From assembly GCF_016616885.1 (NCBI RefSeq), contig NZ_CP067102.1:7344501-7408500 (forward strand): 64,000 nucleotides of DNA. The letters are read 5' to 3'. The notes beneath the pieces are model-generated. The model was given only the letters and a program-made list of their open reading frames with translations, was not told where the DNA came from and did not search any database. Position numbers and translations under genes: made by a program. Shown piece by piece: positions 20,500 to 29,147 of the stretch (position 1 is the stretch's first letter; every line of letters starts with the position of its first letter). This DNA comes from Bradyrhizobium diazoefficiens. Its GTDB lineage: Bacteria > Pseudomonadota > Alphaproteobacteria > Rhizobiales > Xanthobacteraceae.

Positions 20500-21501
20500 T
20501 TACTTCAGGTTGCTCATCGCCGTCAGGTCGAAGGACAGCTTGGCGATACCCGCCGAGCCGCACCAGTTCGAGCCGGCGCCGCCCGGATTGATCGCGGTCA
20601 CGCTGGTGGTGCCGGTGGCGTTGAAGGCGCTGGTGAAGGCGTTGCAATCACCCTTGTTCAGGTCGGTGCCGGAGTAACGCAGGTCCAGCGTGAACACCTT
20701 GTAGGTGAAGCCGACGCCGACATTCCAGGTGTTGTAGCTCTTGTAGGGAATGCCGTTGGCATAGATCGTTCCGGGGATGCCATAGAAGGCATCCGAGGTG
20801 CCGAGCCACTGACGGCCGAACTCACCCGACACGTACATGCCGACGCCCGAAGCACCGAAGGTCGTGCTCGGCGCGGTCCACTTGGCGGTCAATGAGGAGT
20901 AGTTGCCCCAGGCGCCCGAGTTCAGGAAGTTCGGCGAGTAGTACTCGTTCACGCCGACCGCCCAGCTGTCGTTGATGGTGTAGTTCAGCTTACCGTAGAC
21001 TTCGAAGAAGCTGACGTCCTTCTTCATGACGTTGCCGTCGCCGAGGAAGATGGTCGTGGTGCTGACGGGGCACACGCCGCCGCCGGGAATGCCACCCGTG
21101 AGCACGTTGTCGGCGCAGCTTCCACCCGGATACAGGTAGCCCCAGACGCCGATATCGAACGCGAAGGCGCCGAAGGTCGGGCGGATACCGCCGTAGACGT
21201 CGACTTCAGCCGCAGCGCGGTTGGCGAAGGAGATGCTTTCCGCGGACACGCCCGCGTACAGCTGGAGGTCCTTGGTGACGTTGTAGCGCGGCTCGAAATA
21301 GGCGGCGACCGAGGGCTGGTGGTTCGACTGGGTCACGCCGCGGAAGATGTAGTCGCTCATGACCGCGCCGCCGAAGGCGACATCCCAGGGATCAAACGCG
21401 GGCGCCGGAAGAGCCTTCAGAGCCTTCATGGGCATGTCCGCCGCGAAAGCCGAACCCGTCACCATTGCCAGCGCCGTTGCTAACAAAGTCACTTTTTTCA
21501 T
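20500..21501 (-). CDS. TorF-family putative porin
   Basis: A 333-residue outer-membrane protein of the Gcw_chp/TorF family. The signal peptide MKKVTLLATALAMVTGSAFA is cleaved at AFAAD. The mature part shows the family opening DVAFGGAVMSDYIFRGVTQS followed by HQPSVAAYFEPRYN, alternating beta-strand sequence, and a C-terminal segment ending in FDLTAMSNLK. The family probably forms a beta-barrel pore; substrates are not known. The ATG at 21501 is placed after GGGGATCGAA; two in-frame upstream codons give a leader of five residues that would spoil the signal peptide. A strong terminator follows. Confidence 0.88.
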   Translation of the reverse strand: MKKVTLLATALAMVTGSAFAADMPMKALKALPAPAFDPWDVAFGGAVMSDYIFRGVTQSNHQPSVAAYFEPRYNVTKDLQLYAGVSAESISFANRAAAEVDVYGGIRPTFGAFAFDIGVWGYLYPGGSCADNVLTGGIPGGGVCPVSTTTIFLGDGNVMKKDVSFFEVYGKLNYTINDSWAVGVNEYYSPNFLNSGAWGNYSSLTAKWTAPSTTFGASGVGMYVSGEFGRQWLGTSDAFYGIPGTIYANGIPYKSYNTWNVGVGFTYKVFTLDLRYSGTDLNKGDCNAFTSAFNATGTTSVTAINPGGAGSNWCGSAGIAKLSFDLTAMSNLK

Positions 21502-21939
21502 TTCGATCCCCATCACCAGTTCTACCCAGTCGGATTCCCGGAAGCCCCCCGGGGCGTACGACCTGTCTGCAAAATTGCGTTACAGCGGCAATCTGAAGGG
21601 AGGGACGTGAAGCGAGAAGCAAAAAACAAGAGCATCTGCCGACTTTTTGGGCGTTCTGACGATTCCACGAAAGGTTGTCAGCCGGTGTTGCTTCTCGATC
21701 ACATTATTTTCACGCCAAAGTGCACAGAGCGGTCCGGGATACTACGCAGGTCCCCGACGCCGTGGCGCGCGTGCAACGAATCAGCTGACTCAAAAAAGGG
21801 CAGCGTCCGGCAGCCGGAGCGACGATGCAAAAAGGCCGCAGCGTCACCGCTGCGGCCTTCCTGCTGTCGATCGTGGTCGAGGGATGGACCGGGCCTTGAG
21901 CCTGGAGCTTGGCTCCAACTTGGGCCCAGTCCTTTGGAC
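21502..21939. other. Intergenic region upstream of the TorF gene
   Basis: This 438-bp stretch holds the promoter of the porin gene and the terminator of the histone-like gene (21825-21858). A run CGAAGCGAGAAGCAAAAAAC near 21610 and other A-rich patches are present. I see no gene in it that I can support. Confidence 0.4.
21825..21858 (-). terminator. Terminator after the histone-H1-like gene
   Basis: The stem AAGGCCGCAGCG / CGCTGCGGCCTT (12 pairs, 4-base loop) is followed on the minus strand by TTTGCATC preceded by TT, an ordinary intrinsic terminator. It lies about 80 bp after the stop codon. Confidence 0.85.
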
Positions 21940-22314
21940 CTAACCCTGCCCTTCGGCCGGCGTCGGTTCCGCAGAAGACGAAGGCATCGCCCAGCTCGTC
22001 TCGGCGGCAGGCTCGGGTGCAGGCGCTGCCACTGGAGCCGCCGGCTTCGGCGCGGGAGCTGCCTTCGCCTTCTTCGGAGCTGCTTTCTTTGCAGCCTTCT
22101 TCGGTGCGGCCTTCACAGCCTTCTTGGCCGCAGCCTTCTTGGCCGTCTTCTTGGCGGCCTTCTTCGGCGCAGCCTTCCTGGCCGATTTCTTCGCCGACTT
22201 CCTTGCGGACTTCTTGGCCGCCTTCTTCTTCGTCGCCTTCTTCGCCGCTACAACCTTCTTGGCCTTCTTGGCCTTTTTAGCCTTCTTGCTTTTCTTCTTG
22301 CTCGCTTTCGCCAT
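21940..22314 (-). CDS. Histone-H1-like Lys/Ala-rich DNA-binding protein
   Basis: A 124-residue, extremely basic protein. The first 90 residues are almost only Lys and Ala in units such as KKAAK, KKSAR and APKKA; the last 35 residues are Pro/Ala-rich and end in a mildly acidic, Ser/Pro tail (SSSAEPTPAEGQG). This is the composition of bacterial H1-like proteins (Hc1/Hc2, AlgP type) that coat DNA without sequence choice. The ATG at 22314 follows AGGAGGACCACG, a very good ribosome binding site. glcF ends 68 bp upstream on the same strand, so read-through from the glc genes is possible. Confidence 0.82.
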   Translation of the reverse strand: MAKASKKKSKKAKKAKKAKKVVAAKKATKKKAAKKSARKSAKKSARKAAPKKAAKKTAKKAAAKKAVKAAPKKAAKKAAPKKAKAAPAPKPAAPVAAPAPEPAAETSWAMPSSSAEPTPAEGQG

Positions 22315-22382
22315 CGTGGTCCTCCTGTTGCCGCCGAACAATGGTCGATCGGGTGCCCTTCAGCCGTCACTCCGGACGAAGC

Positions 22383-23705
22383 TCAGCGCGACGCGTTCAG
22401 TGCCGGCCGCGCCCCGCCCGTAGCCCAATCGAGAAGCTCAATCGTGTGTACGACCGGAACTGACGTGCCACTGGCAATCTGCACCATGCAGCCGATATTG
22501 CCCGCGGCAATCATGTCCGGCTTGACGCTCGCGATGTTGGCGACCTTGCGATCGCGCAACCGGCCCGCAAGCTCGGGCTGGAGAATGTTGTAGGTCCCCG
22601 CCGAACCGCAACACAAATGGCTCTCCGGGACATCTTTCACCACGAATCCATTCTTGGAAAGCAATTCTTTCGGAAGGCCCGTGATTTTCTGCCCGTGCTG
22701 CAACGAACACGCAGAGTGATAGGCGACGACGATGTCGTCCTGTCGCGCGGTAGGTTCGAGTCCGAGACCCGCAACGTATTCGGTGATGTCCTTCGCAAGC
22801 GCGGACACCTTCGCCGCATCGGCGGCGAACGCGCGGTCCTCACGCAGCAGATAACCGTAGCCCTTGATCACCGTGCCGCAGCCGGACGCCGTCACCAGGA
22901 TGGCATCGAGCCCCTCGCCAGCGGCCTCCTTCCGCCACGCCGTGACGTTGGCGCGGGCCCGGCCCAGCGCGTCGTCGTCGTGACCGAGGTGATGGGTCAG
23001 CGCGCCGCAGCATTGCTCGTCCTTGACCAGGACGACCTCGATGCCGTGACGGGTCAGCAGGCTGATGGCGGCCTCGTTGATGCGCGGCGCCAGCACCTGC
23101 TGGGCGCAGCCCTGGAGCAGCGCGACCCGGCCGCGCTTCTTGCCGAGCGCTGCGAACACGCTGCCCGGAAGCGCGCCTGGCGCCGGCAGCCGGCCTGGGG
23201 CCAGCGCCAGCATCGCCTTGAGGCGCTCGATCAGACCGGGCGTGGCCGAGGGCCGCGGGGTCGGCAGGAAGACGGCAAAGGGCCGGGCCAGTTGCGCCAG
23301 CCGCATGCTGATGCGAAACCGCTGCGGGTCGGGCAGCACGAAGGCCAGCACCTGGCGCAGCAGCCGCTCGGCGAGCGGCCGCTGATAACGCTGCTCGATC
23401 CTGACACGGGCCTGATCGACAAGGTGCATATAGTTCACCCCGGAGGGGCAGGTCGTCATGCAGGACAGGCACGACAGGCAGCGGTCGACATGCTTGACCA
23501 CCTCGGCCGTCGGCGCCTGGTCCTTTTCCAGCATCTCCTTGATCAGATAGATGCGGCCGCGCGGGCTATCGAGCTCGTCGCCGAGCAGCACGTAGGTCGG
23601 GCAGGTCGCGGTGCAGAAGCCGCAATGAACGCAGGCGCGCAGGATCTTGTCGGCTTCCGCGATGTCGGGGTCGGCGAGCTGCGCGAGTGAGAATTCGGTC
23701 TTCAT
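22383..23705 (-). CDS. glcF: Glycolate oxidase iron-sulfur subunit GlcF
   Basis: GlcF passes electrons from the flavin subunits of the membrane-associated glycolate dehydrogenase toward quinone. The 440 residues carry two [4Fe-4S] ferredoxin motifs near the N-terminus (CVHCGFCTATCP and CLSCLSCMTTCP, about residues 26-90) and the two Cys-Cys-Gly domains later on (EQCCGALTHHLG and HLCCGSAGTYN) typical of the GlpC/GlcF/HdrD group. The ATG at 23705 abuts the glcE stop with no gap, so the two are translationally coupled. Confidence 0.95.
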   Translation of the reverse strand: MKTEFSLAQLADPDIAEADKILRACVHCGFCTATCPTYVLLGDELDSPRGRIYLIKEMLEKDQAPTAEVVKHVDRCLSCLSCMTTCPSGVNYMHLVDQARVRIEQRYQRPLAERLLRQVLAFVLPDPQRFRISMRLAQLARPFAVFLPTPRPSATPGLIERLKAMLALAPGRLPAPGALPGSVFAALGKKRGRVALLQGCAQQVLAPRINEAAISLLTRHGIEVVLVKDEQCCGALTHHLGHDDDALGRARANVTAWRKEAAGEGLDAILVTASGCGTVIKGYGYLLREDRAFAADAAKVSALAKDITEYVAGLGLEPTARQDDIVVAYHSACSLQHGQKITGLPKELLSKNGFVVKDVPESHLCCGSAGTYNILQPELAGRLRDRKVANIASVKPDMIAAGNIGCMVQIASGTSVPVVHTIELLDWATGGARPALNASR

Positions 23706-24941
23706 TCAGCAAGCGCCCCGCGTCAGCCGTCCCCGGTTCAAAATCGACTTCGGATCGAAACTGGCGCGGACCCGTTCGCTCAGGGCGGCGATACCCGGCG
23801 CTTGCGGATTGAAAACGTCGACACTGCGCCTGACGTCCTCAACGGCCCGGATCAGCATCGCATGCCCGCCGAACGCATTGGTCCGCTGGCGCACGGCCGG
23901 GGCATGCGCGTCGGCCTTCGGCGGCAGTGCCGCCCAGATCAGCCCGCCGCCCCAGTCATAGATGACGTCGCCGCCGGTCTCGCGTGCCAATTGCGAGCCG
24001 AGCGCCGCGCCCGAAGCCGGCGGACAGACGATCCGCCACACCGGCCAGGCGCCGATCGCGCCGCTGGCCGCGAACGGCAGCACGTCGCGGATGGTGGCCC
24101 ACAGCGTGGATGAGGCTGCGTCCTCGATCAGGGTTGCGGTTCCGAACGGCGCCAGCAATTCGCGCAAGGAGCCGGCACGGTGGCTGGCGGAGGCGGTGAT
24201 GCCCTCGAGCCGCAGCACCGTCAGCGCCTCGCCCTGGCCGGCGAGATCGCCAAGCCCGTCGGCCTTGGCGCGGAGGGCCGATTTCGGCAGATGCGCGGCG
24301 GCGGAGACGTCGAAGGGCGAGCCGAGGGCCGCGGTCATCGCCTTGTTGGCGGCGGCATCGTCGAGCCCGCGCAGCAGCAGCGTCCGCTCGGCTTCGGGCT
24401 TCGGCATCACCTTCAGCGTCACTTCAGTCATCACCGACAGCGTACCCCAGGAGCCCGAAAGCAGCTTGCAGAGGTCGTAACCTGTGACGTTCTTCACCAC
24501 CCTGCCACCGGTCTTGAAGCTGTCGCCGAAACCGGAGACGGCATGCGCCCCCAGGAGATGGTCGCGCGCCCCGCCCGCCTTGATCCGGCGCGGGCCGGCG
24601 AGACCTGCCGCGATCATGCCGCCGATGGTGCCTGATACGGGCGTGCCGAGCAGCGGCGCGGTGTTCATCGGCTCGAAGGCGAATTGCTGGTTCTTGGCAT
24701 CGATCAGCGACAGCACGTCGGCGAGCGGCGCGCCGGCCTGGAGCGTCACGATCAGCTCATTGGGCTCGTAGGAGGTGACGGCATTCAGCGCCGAGATGTC
24801 GAGTACGGCGTTGGTCGCCATCGCGTGCCCGATGCTGCGCTTGGAGCCATGACCGATGATCTCGAGCGGCTGCTCATTGGCAATCGCCGCGCGCACCACC
24901 TCTTCGACGTCTTTGGCGTCTCTGACCCTGAGCGTATCCAC
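23706..24941 (-). CDS. glcE: Glycolate oxidase FAD-binding subunit GlcE
   Basis: GlcE is the second, smaller flavin subunit of the glycolate dehydrogenase complex. The 411 residues show a PCMH-type FAD-binding fold with the segments IIGHGSKRSIG, LIVTLQAGAPLADVL, and GTIGGMIAAGLAGPRRI followed by VRDHLLG-type GGARDHLLG, then VVKNVTGYDLCKLLSGS, which is a GlcE hallmark. Translation appears to start at a GTG (24941), as no ATG lies close to the N-terminus of the domain. glcF follows at once. Upstream, instead of glcD, lies a monooxygenase gene on the other strand. Confidence 0.94.
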   Translation of the reverse strand: MDTLRVRDAKDVEEVVRAAIANEQPLEIIGHGSKRSIGHAMATNAVLDISALNAVTSYEPNELIVTLQAGAPLADVLSLIDAKNQQFAFEPMNTAPLLGTPVSGTIGGMIAAGLAGPRRIKAGGARDHLLGAHAVSGFGDSFKTGGRVVKNVTGYDLCKLLSGSWGTLSVMTEVTLKVMPKPEAERTLLLRGLDDAAANKAMTAALGSPFDVSAAAHLPKSALRAKADGLGDLAGQGEALTVLRLEGITASASHRAGSLRELLAPFGTATLIEDAASSTLWATIRDVLPFAASGAIGAWPVWRIVCPPASGAALGSQLARETGGDVIYDWGGGLIWAALPPKADAHAPAVRQRTNAFGGHAMLIRAVEDVRRSVDVFNPQAPGIAALSERVRASFDPKSILNRGRLTRGAC

Positions 24942-25109
24942 GGGAAAAGGCGGTAGCGAAATTCGCGTCGAAAATCAATTCGCGCGTCGGATGACAGAAC
25001 TTGGTGCAGCGCGGCGCCACATCTCGCTTCGATCAGTATCGAACCATTGCCTTCCAAATTTCGCTACTGATCGAGCTTCTGAGGGCGGGCCAGCGAAAAG
25101 GAGTTCAAT

Positions 25110-25448
25110 ATGAATCAACAGACCATGAACCAGCGCACCATTGCCGAGGCGATCAATGGCGGCGGCCTTCTGGTCGTCGCGCAGTGGGAAGCCAAGGAGG
25201 GCGAGGCGGAGCGGGTCGCCGAGATCCTGCGCGGCTTCCTGCCGGAAGCGCAGAGCGAGCCCGGCGTAAAACTGTTCCTGATCAGCCGCGCCAGGGAAAA
25301 TCCGGCACAATTCCTGTTCTACGAGCTGTTCCGCGACGAGGCTGCCTTTAAGGCGCACCAGGACAGCGCGCATTTCAAGACCTACATCACGGGCCAGGCC
25401 CTGCCACTGCTGGCGAAGCGTGAGCGCGCGCAATACGGGTTGCTGTAA
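25110..25448 (+). CDS. ABM-type monooxygenase (putative quinol monooxygenase)
   Basis: A 112-residue single ABM domain (antibiotic biosynthesis monooxygenase, YgiN-like). It has the ferredoxin-like dimeric barrel pattern: GGGLLVVAQWEAKEGEAERV, then EPGVKLFLISRARENPAQFL with FYELFRDEAAFKAHQDSAHF and the C-terminal TGQALPLLAKRER. The His in AHQDSAHF is the usual conserved one. These small cofactor-free enzymes oxidise quinols or aldehyde-like compounds. Start 25110 follows GAAAAGGAG. It sits on the opposite strand between glcD and glcE and so divides the glc genes. Confidence 0.85.
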   Translation: MNQQTMNQRTIAEAINGGGLLVVAQWEAKEGEAERVAEILRGFLPEAQSEPGVKLFLISRARENPAQFLFYELFRDEAAFKAHQDSAHFKTYITGQALPLLAKRERAQYGLL

Positions 25449-25457
25449 GCCTTGTTG

Positions 25458-25492
25458 GAGGGAAGCGCTCGGGTCGCGAGCCCTTCCCTCCG
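25458..25492. terminator. Bidirectional hairpin between the ABM gene and glcD
   Basis: GGAGGGAAG pairs with CTTCCCTCC over nine bases, with an inner GCTCG/CGAGC stem. It lies between two convergent stop codons; T-runs are absent. Confidence 0.7.
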
Positions 25493-25500
25493 CACTCTCG

Positions 25501-26994
25501 CTAGAACCGCGGAATGTCCGGGAACGCCACCTTGCCGGCGTGCACATGCATGCGGCCGAGCTCGGCGCAACGGTGCAGGGTCGGAAACACTTTTCCGGGG
25601 TTGAGCAGACCTTGCGAGTCGAAGGCGCATTTCAGGCGCTGCTGCTGGTTCAGGTCGATCTCGGTGAACATGTCGCCCATGAGATCGCGCTTCTCGATGC
25701 CGACGCCATGCTCGCCGGTGAGCACGCCGCCGAACTCGACGCAGGCGCGCAGGATGTCGGCACCGAAGGCTTCGGCGCGCTCGATCTCGCCGGGCTTGTT
25801 GGCATCGTAGAGGATCAGCGGATGCAGATTGCCGTCGCCGGCGTGGAAGACGTTGGCGCAGCCGAGCTGGTATTTTTCCGAGAGCTCGCGGATGCGCGCG
25901 AGCGCCTTCGGCAGCGCGCCGCGCGGAATGGTGCCGTCCATGCAGAGATAATCGGGCGAGATGCGCCCCACCGCGGGGAATGCGGCCTTGCGCCCGGCCC
26001 AGAACAGATTGCGCTCGGCCTCCGAGGTCGAGATCTGGCAGGTGGTCGAGCCGCAGCCGTTCGCGATGGCCTCGACGCGCGTGATCAGCTCGTCGACCTC
26101 GATCTTCGGGCCGTCGAGCTCGATGATGAGCAGCGCCTCAACATCGAGCGGATAGCCGGCATGAACGAAGGCTTCGGCGGCGTGGATCGCGGGCTTGTCC
26201 ATCATCTCCATGCCGCCTGGGATGATGCCGGCGCCGATGATCCGCGCCACGCATTCGCCGGCTGCCTCGACTTGCGCAAAACCGACCATCAGTGCGCGCG
26301 CCGTCTCCGGCTTCTGCAGAATGCGCACCGTGATCTCGGTGATGACGCCGAGCAGCCCTTCCGAGCCCGTGATGACACCCATCAGGTCGTAACCCGAATG
26401 CTCCGCCGACTTGCCGCCGATGCGCAGGATCTCGCCGCTCATCAGGACAATCTCGCAACCGAGCACGTTGTTGGTGGTCATGCCGTATTTGAGGCAATGC
26501 ACGCCGCCGGAATTTTCCGCGACATTGCCGCCGATCGAGCAGGCGATCTGCGAGGACGGATCGGGCGCGTAATAGAAGCCGGCATGCGCGACCGTTTGGC
26601 TGATCGCAAGATTGGTCACGCCAGGCTCGGTGACGACGACGCGGTTGTCGAAATCGATCTCGCGGATGCGCTTGAACTTGCCGAGGCCCAGCAGCACGCC
26701 GTCCTCCAGCGGCAGCGCGCCACCGGATAGCGAGGTGCCGGAGCCGCGCGGCACCACCTTGATGCCGTGGGCGGCACAATATTTCAGGACGAGCGAGACT
26801 TGCTCGGTGGTGTCGGGCAGCACCACGACCATCGGCGGCTGCCGGTAGGCGGTCAGCCCATCGGATTCATAGGCCCGCATCTCGCTGGCGCTATCGATCA
26901 CGCCCTCGCCGGGCACGATTGCGCGCAATGCAGCAACGATCTCCGCGCGGCGCGCGAGCACCGTCTGATCGCTCGCAGGCATCATGATGGCCAT
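25501..26994 (-). CDS. glcD: Glycolate oxidase FAD-linked subunit GlcD
   Basis: GlcD is the main flavin subunit that oxidises glycolate (or D-lactate) to the keto acid. The 497 residues contain the FAD-binding loop VVPRGSGTSLSGGALP, the segment GNVAENSGGVHCLKYG, and the C-terminal motifs VFHAGDGNLHPLIL and GVLTGEHGVGIEKRD, which hold the metal/substrate histidines. Length is standard. The ATG at 26994 begins MAIMMPASDQ; other in-frame ATGs within 12 bases are possible. The gene is separated from glcE by a 339-bp gene on the other strand, so it must have its own terminator and glcEF their own promoter. Confidence 0.95.
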   Translation of the reverse strand: MAIMMPASDQTVLARRAEIVAALRAIVPGEGVIDSASEMRAYESDGLTAYRQPPMVVVLPDTTEQVSLVLKYCAAHGIKVVPRGSGTSLSGGALPLEDGVLLGLGKFKRIREIDFDNRVVVTEPGVTNLAISQTVAHAGFYYAPDPSSQIACSIGGNVAENSGGVHCLKYGMTTNNVLGCEIVLMSGEILRIGGKSAEHSGYDLMGVITGSEGLLGVITEITVRILQKPETARALMVGFAQVEAAGECVARIIGAGIIPGGMEMMDKPAIHAAEAFVHAGYPLDVEALLIIELDGPKIEVDELITRVEAIANGCGSTTCQISTSEAERNLFWAGRKAAFPAVGRISPDYLCMDGTIPRGALPKALARIRELSEKYQLGCANVFHAGDGNLHPLILYDANKPGEIERAEAFGADILRACVEFGGVLTGEHGVGIEKRDLMGDMFTEIDLNQQQRLKCAFDSQGLLNPGKVFPTLHRCAELGRMHVHAGKVAFPDIPRF

Positions 26995-27143
26995 ATCAAA
27001 TCCTTCACGGGCATATCCTTCCGGCTCGCGCCGAACGGCGATTTATCACGGCAAATCAACCACGTCCGCGATGGTTTGGATAGGCCGTCCGAAAGTCGGA
27101 GCCACGATCTCAGGCCGAGTTCGCTCTGGGACAAGTAGGAAAT

Positions 27144-27167
27144 CATGAAACCTGTCATGGTTTCGTG
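27144..27167. promoter_or_regulatory. Inverted repeat upstream of the cytochrome c gene
   Basis: CATGAAACC, six bases, GGTTTCGTG: eight of nine positions pair. It lies about 95 bp before the cytochrome start and could be an operator or part of the leader. No regulator is assigned. Confidence 0.35.
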
Positions 27168-27261
27168 GCTTGTCCAAGCCGAGCGGGCCGTGCCAAAACC
27201 GGCAGGGTTCGACGATCGCCGACCGAATAGGACCCACCGGGAAAGAGACGAAGAGCACCCT

Positions 27262-27657
27262 ATGAAAAAACTGACTTTTGGCGCGCTGATGATCCTCACC
27301 GTCACTGCCACGGCCACCAGCGCGATGGCGCAGGATGCCGCGGCCGGCAAATCGTCGTTCAACAAATGCCTGGCCTGCCATGCAATCGGCGAAGGCGCCA
27401 AGAACAAGGTCGGCCCCGAGCTCAACGGCCTCGACGGTCGCAAGTCCGGCACCGCGCCCGACTACAATTACTCGGATGCGAACAAGAATTCCGGCATCAC
27501 CTGGAACGAGGCGCAGTTCAAGGAATACATCAAGGATCCGAAGGCCAAGATCCCCGGCACCAAGATGGCGTTCGCCGGCATCAAGAACGAGACCGAGATC
27601 AACAATCTCTGGACCTACGTGTCGCAGTTCGACAAGGACGGGAAGATCAAGCAGTAA
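27262..27657 (+). CDS. cycA: Periplasmic c-type cytochrome (c550 type)
   Basis: A 131-residue class I cytochrome. The signal peptide ends at AMAQD; the haem-binding motif CLACH lies near residue 37, and the axial Met is in PGTKMAFAG near residue 97. The mature part (AAAGKSSFNKCLACHAIGEG) closely matches what I remember of Bradyrhizobium cytochrome c550 (CycA), but I could not compare sequences directly, so the symbol is a moderate-confidence choice. Cytochromes of this type carry electrons between periplasmic dehydrogenases, bc1 and oxidases. The ATG at 27262 follows GAAGAG; an upstream in-frame ATG at 27145 would bury the signal peptide. Confidence 0.85.
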   Translation: MKKLTFGALMILTVTATATSAMAQDAAAGKSSFNKCLACHAIGEGAKNKVGPELNGLDGRKSGTAPDYNYSDANKNSGITWNEAQFKEYIKDPKAKIPGTKMAFAGIKNETEINNLWTYVSQFDKDGKIKQ

Positions 27658-27667
27658 GCGGACGAAC

Positions 27668-27691
27668 GGCGGCCGCTAATCTGCGGCCGCC
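27668..27691. terminator. Hairpin between convergent cytochrome and hydrolase genes
   Basis: GGCGGCCGC, six bases, GCGGCCGCC form a perfect 9-bp stem that overlaps the hydrolase stop codon. No T-run on either strand. Confidence 0.6.
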
Positions 27692-28659
27692 TGCGCCGGG
27701 GCGATGTTAGCGATCATCGTCTCGATCTCCGTCTTCACGAGATCCGGCACCGCGTTTTGCACCATGTGGCCGAGATCGGGCAGCACGATCAGCTTTGCGT
27801 TCGGCACCGTCGCTGCGAACGGACGCGCGTGGATGTCGGTCTTCACCGTCTTGTCGGGCGCGCCAGCGATGATCGTAACGGGCACCCTGATCTCGCCGTA
27901 GTGCGGAGCCTGCGCGGCCACCGCTGCCTTCAGCGTCACCAGATCATAGGCATTGGCGATGAATTCACGCGGGCGCAGCAGCAGCGGCGTCGCGGAGTCC
28001 TTCACGAAGCCGTCCGGCATTGTCTGCGGCAGGAACACATTGCGCGCACCGGACTCGGCGACGAAATAGCCCAGCGGCAACGTGATGGTGTAAGCGAGCA
28101 GCGGGCCGATCACCGGCATTGCGATGATCTCGTTGTAGCGGCCGACGCCGCCGCGCCAGGGATGGGTCACCGGTGCCAGCATCACAAGACCGGCGACGCG
28201 GCTCGCATGATCGAGCGCCAGTCGCGCGCCGAGTGCGCCGCTCCAGGAATGCACGACGAAGACCGCGCGATCGATCCCGAGCTTGCCGAGCGCCGCGACG
28301 ATCATCCTCGCCTGGACGTCCGGCGTCGAATCCTGCCGTCGCGCGCGCGTGCTCCAGCCGTGGCCGGGACGGTCGATCAGGATGACACGATGCTGCTTGG
28401 CCAGGAGGTCGCCGAGCGGGTGCCGCATCACTTCGAGGTTGGAGCTCGCGCCATGCAGCATTACAATCGGCAGGCGGGCATCGCGCCGGCCGATGTCGAC
28501 GACGTGGAGCGTCGCGCCATCGACCTCGATCATCCGGCCCTGCGGCGGAAAGGCGCGCTGCACGGCGACAATTCCGGCCTGTGTGACCAGCGCCAGCAGC
28601 ACCAGCGCCGTCACGGCTGACATAACGATCATGAAGTGAGTCCGGGCAATCCAGGGCAC
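27676..28659 (-). CDS. Alpha/beta-hydrolase, membrane-anchored or exported
   Basis: A 327-residue alpha/beta-hydrolase with an N-terminal hydrophobic segment (MIVMSAVTALVLLALVTQAG) that anchors or exports it. The fold is clear: IVMLHGASSNLEVM (oxyanion loop HG), LIDRPGHGWSTR, the nucleophile elbow VVHSWSGALGA (Ser in S-W-S-G), and the final His in LGHMVQNA. The Asp of the triad is probably in GAPDKTV. No substrate can be inferred. The listed start is a GTG at 28659; an ATG at 28632 begins the hydrophobic segment directly and is an equally good choice. Confidence 0.82.
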   Translation of the reverse strand: MPWIARTHFMIVMSAVTALVLLALVTQAGIVAVQRAFPPQGRMIEVDGATLHVVDIGRRDARLPIVMLHGASSNLEVMRHPLGDLLAKQHRVILIDRPGHGWSTRARRQDSTPDVQARMIVAALGKLGIDRAVFVVHSWSGALGARLALDHASRVAGLVMLAPVTHPWRGGVGRYNEIIAMPVIGPLLAYTITLPLGYFVAESGARNVFLPQTMPDGFVKDSATPLLLRPREFIANAYDLVTLKAAVAAQAPHYGEIRVPVTIIAGAPDKTVKTDIHARPFAATVPNAKLIVLPDLGHMVQNAVPDLVKTEIETMIANIAPAQAAAD

Positions 28660-28964
28660 ATCGCAGTTACGGGTTAGGCAGGCGGCGGTTTCGCTTAAGG
28701 AGGCTCAGCGCGGCCACCGGAATCCCGGCCTGTGGATATGTGCACAATTGCCGAACCAAAAAACTCAACAAAATCAACGCCTCTACGGGTTATACGCAAG
28801 CCTCAGACCAGCTTCATGCAGTCGTCATCGCAGCTTCCTTATAATCGCCACGGTCGGTTCCGCCATCTAGACGCCGGATGGATGGGCGCCGATCCCTCCT
28901 CGCAACCTCAGGGGATGCAGGAAAGACCGGCAAGATTGTCCTGGTTTGAACCGGAGGATTTTCG
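28660..28964. other. Intergenic region upstream of the 60-residue protein
   Basis: This 305-bp stretch is partly A/T-rich around 28740-28800. It holds a near-match to a DnaA box (TGTGGATAT at 28731) but no cluster, so I do not call an origin. A GGAGG ribosome binding site ends it. No supported gene. Confidence 0.4.
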
Positions 28965-29147
28965 ATGAGCTTCAGATCGAACGATACCGCAATCGACGAG
29001 ATCGTCGCGAGCTGCAACGGCGACCTGCGCGGTGCCGTGCGGGCGCTGCTCCTGATCAATGAGCATCTCGAGAGCGAACTCGCAAAGGCCTACGCGGCGG
29101 CCGCCGATCGCGGTCTTGCGGAACGCGGCGGCAGCGTCCTGCACTAA
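28965..29147 (+). CDS. Small conserved-looking protein (60 residues)
   Basis: A short acidic, all-helical protein: MSFRSNDTAIDEIVASCNGD, then LRGAVRALLLINEHLESELA and an Ala-rich end. The ATG at 28965 has a strong GGAGG nine bases upstream, and the sequence shows normal third-position G/C bias, so I accept it as real. Its last four bases overlap the end of the convergent exported-protein gene. I do not recognise a family; the pattern suggests a helical hairpin that binds another protein. Confidence 0.6.
   Translation: MSFRSNDTAIDEIVASCNGDLRGAVRALLLINEHLESELAKAYAAAADRGLAERGGSVLH

Noticed and set aside
28731..28739. DnaA-box-like TGTGGATAT in an A/T-rich stretch, possible origin
   Set aside because: Single imperfect box and no dnaA, parAB or repABC genes nearby.
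28732..28968. 78-codon plus-strand frame before the 60-residue protein
   Set aside because: No ribosome binding site, and it overlaps the ribosome binding site and start of the better-supported small gene.
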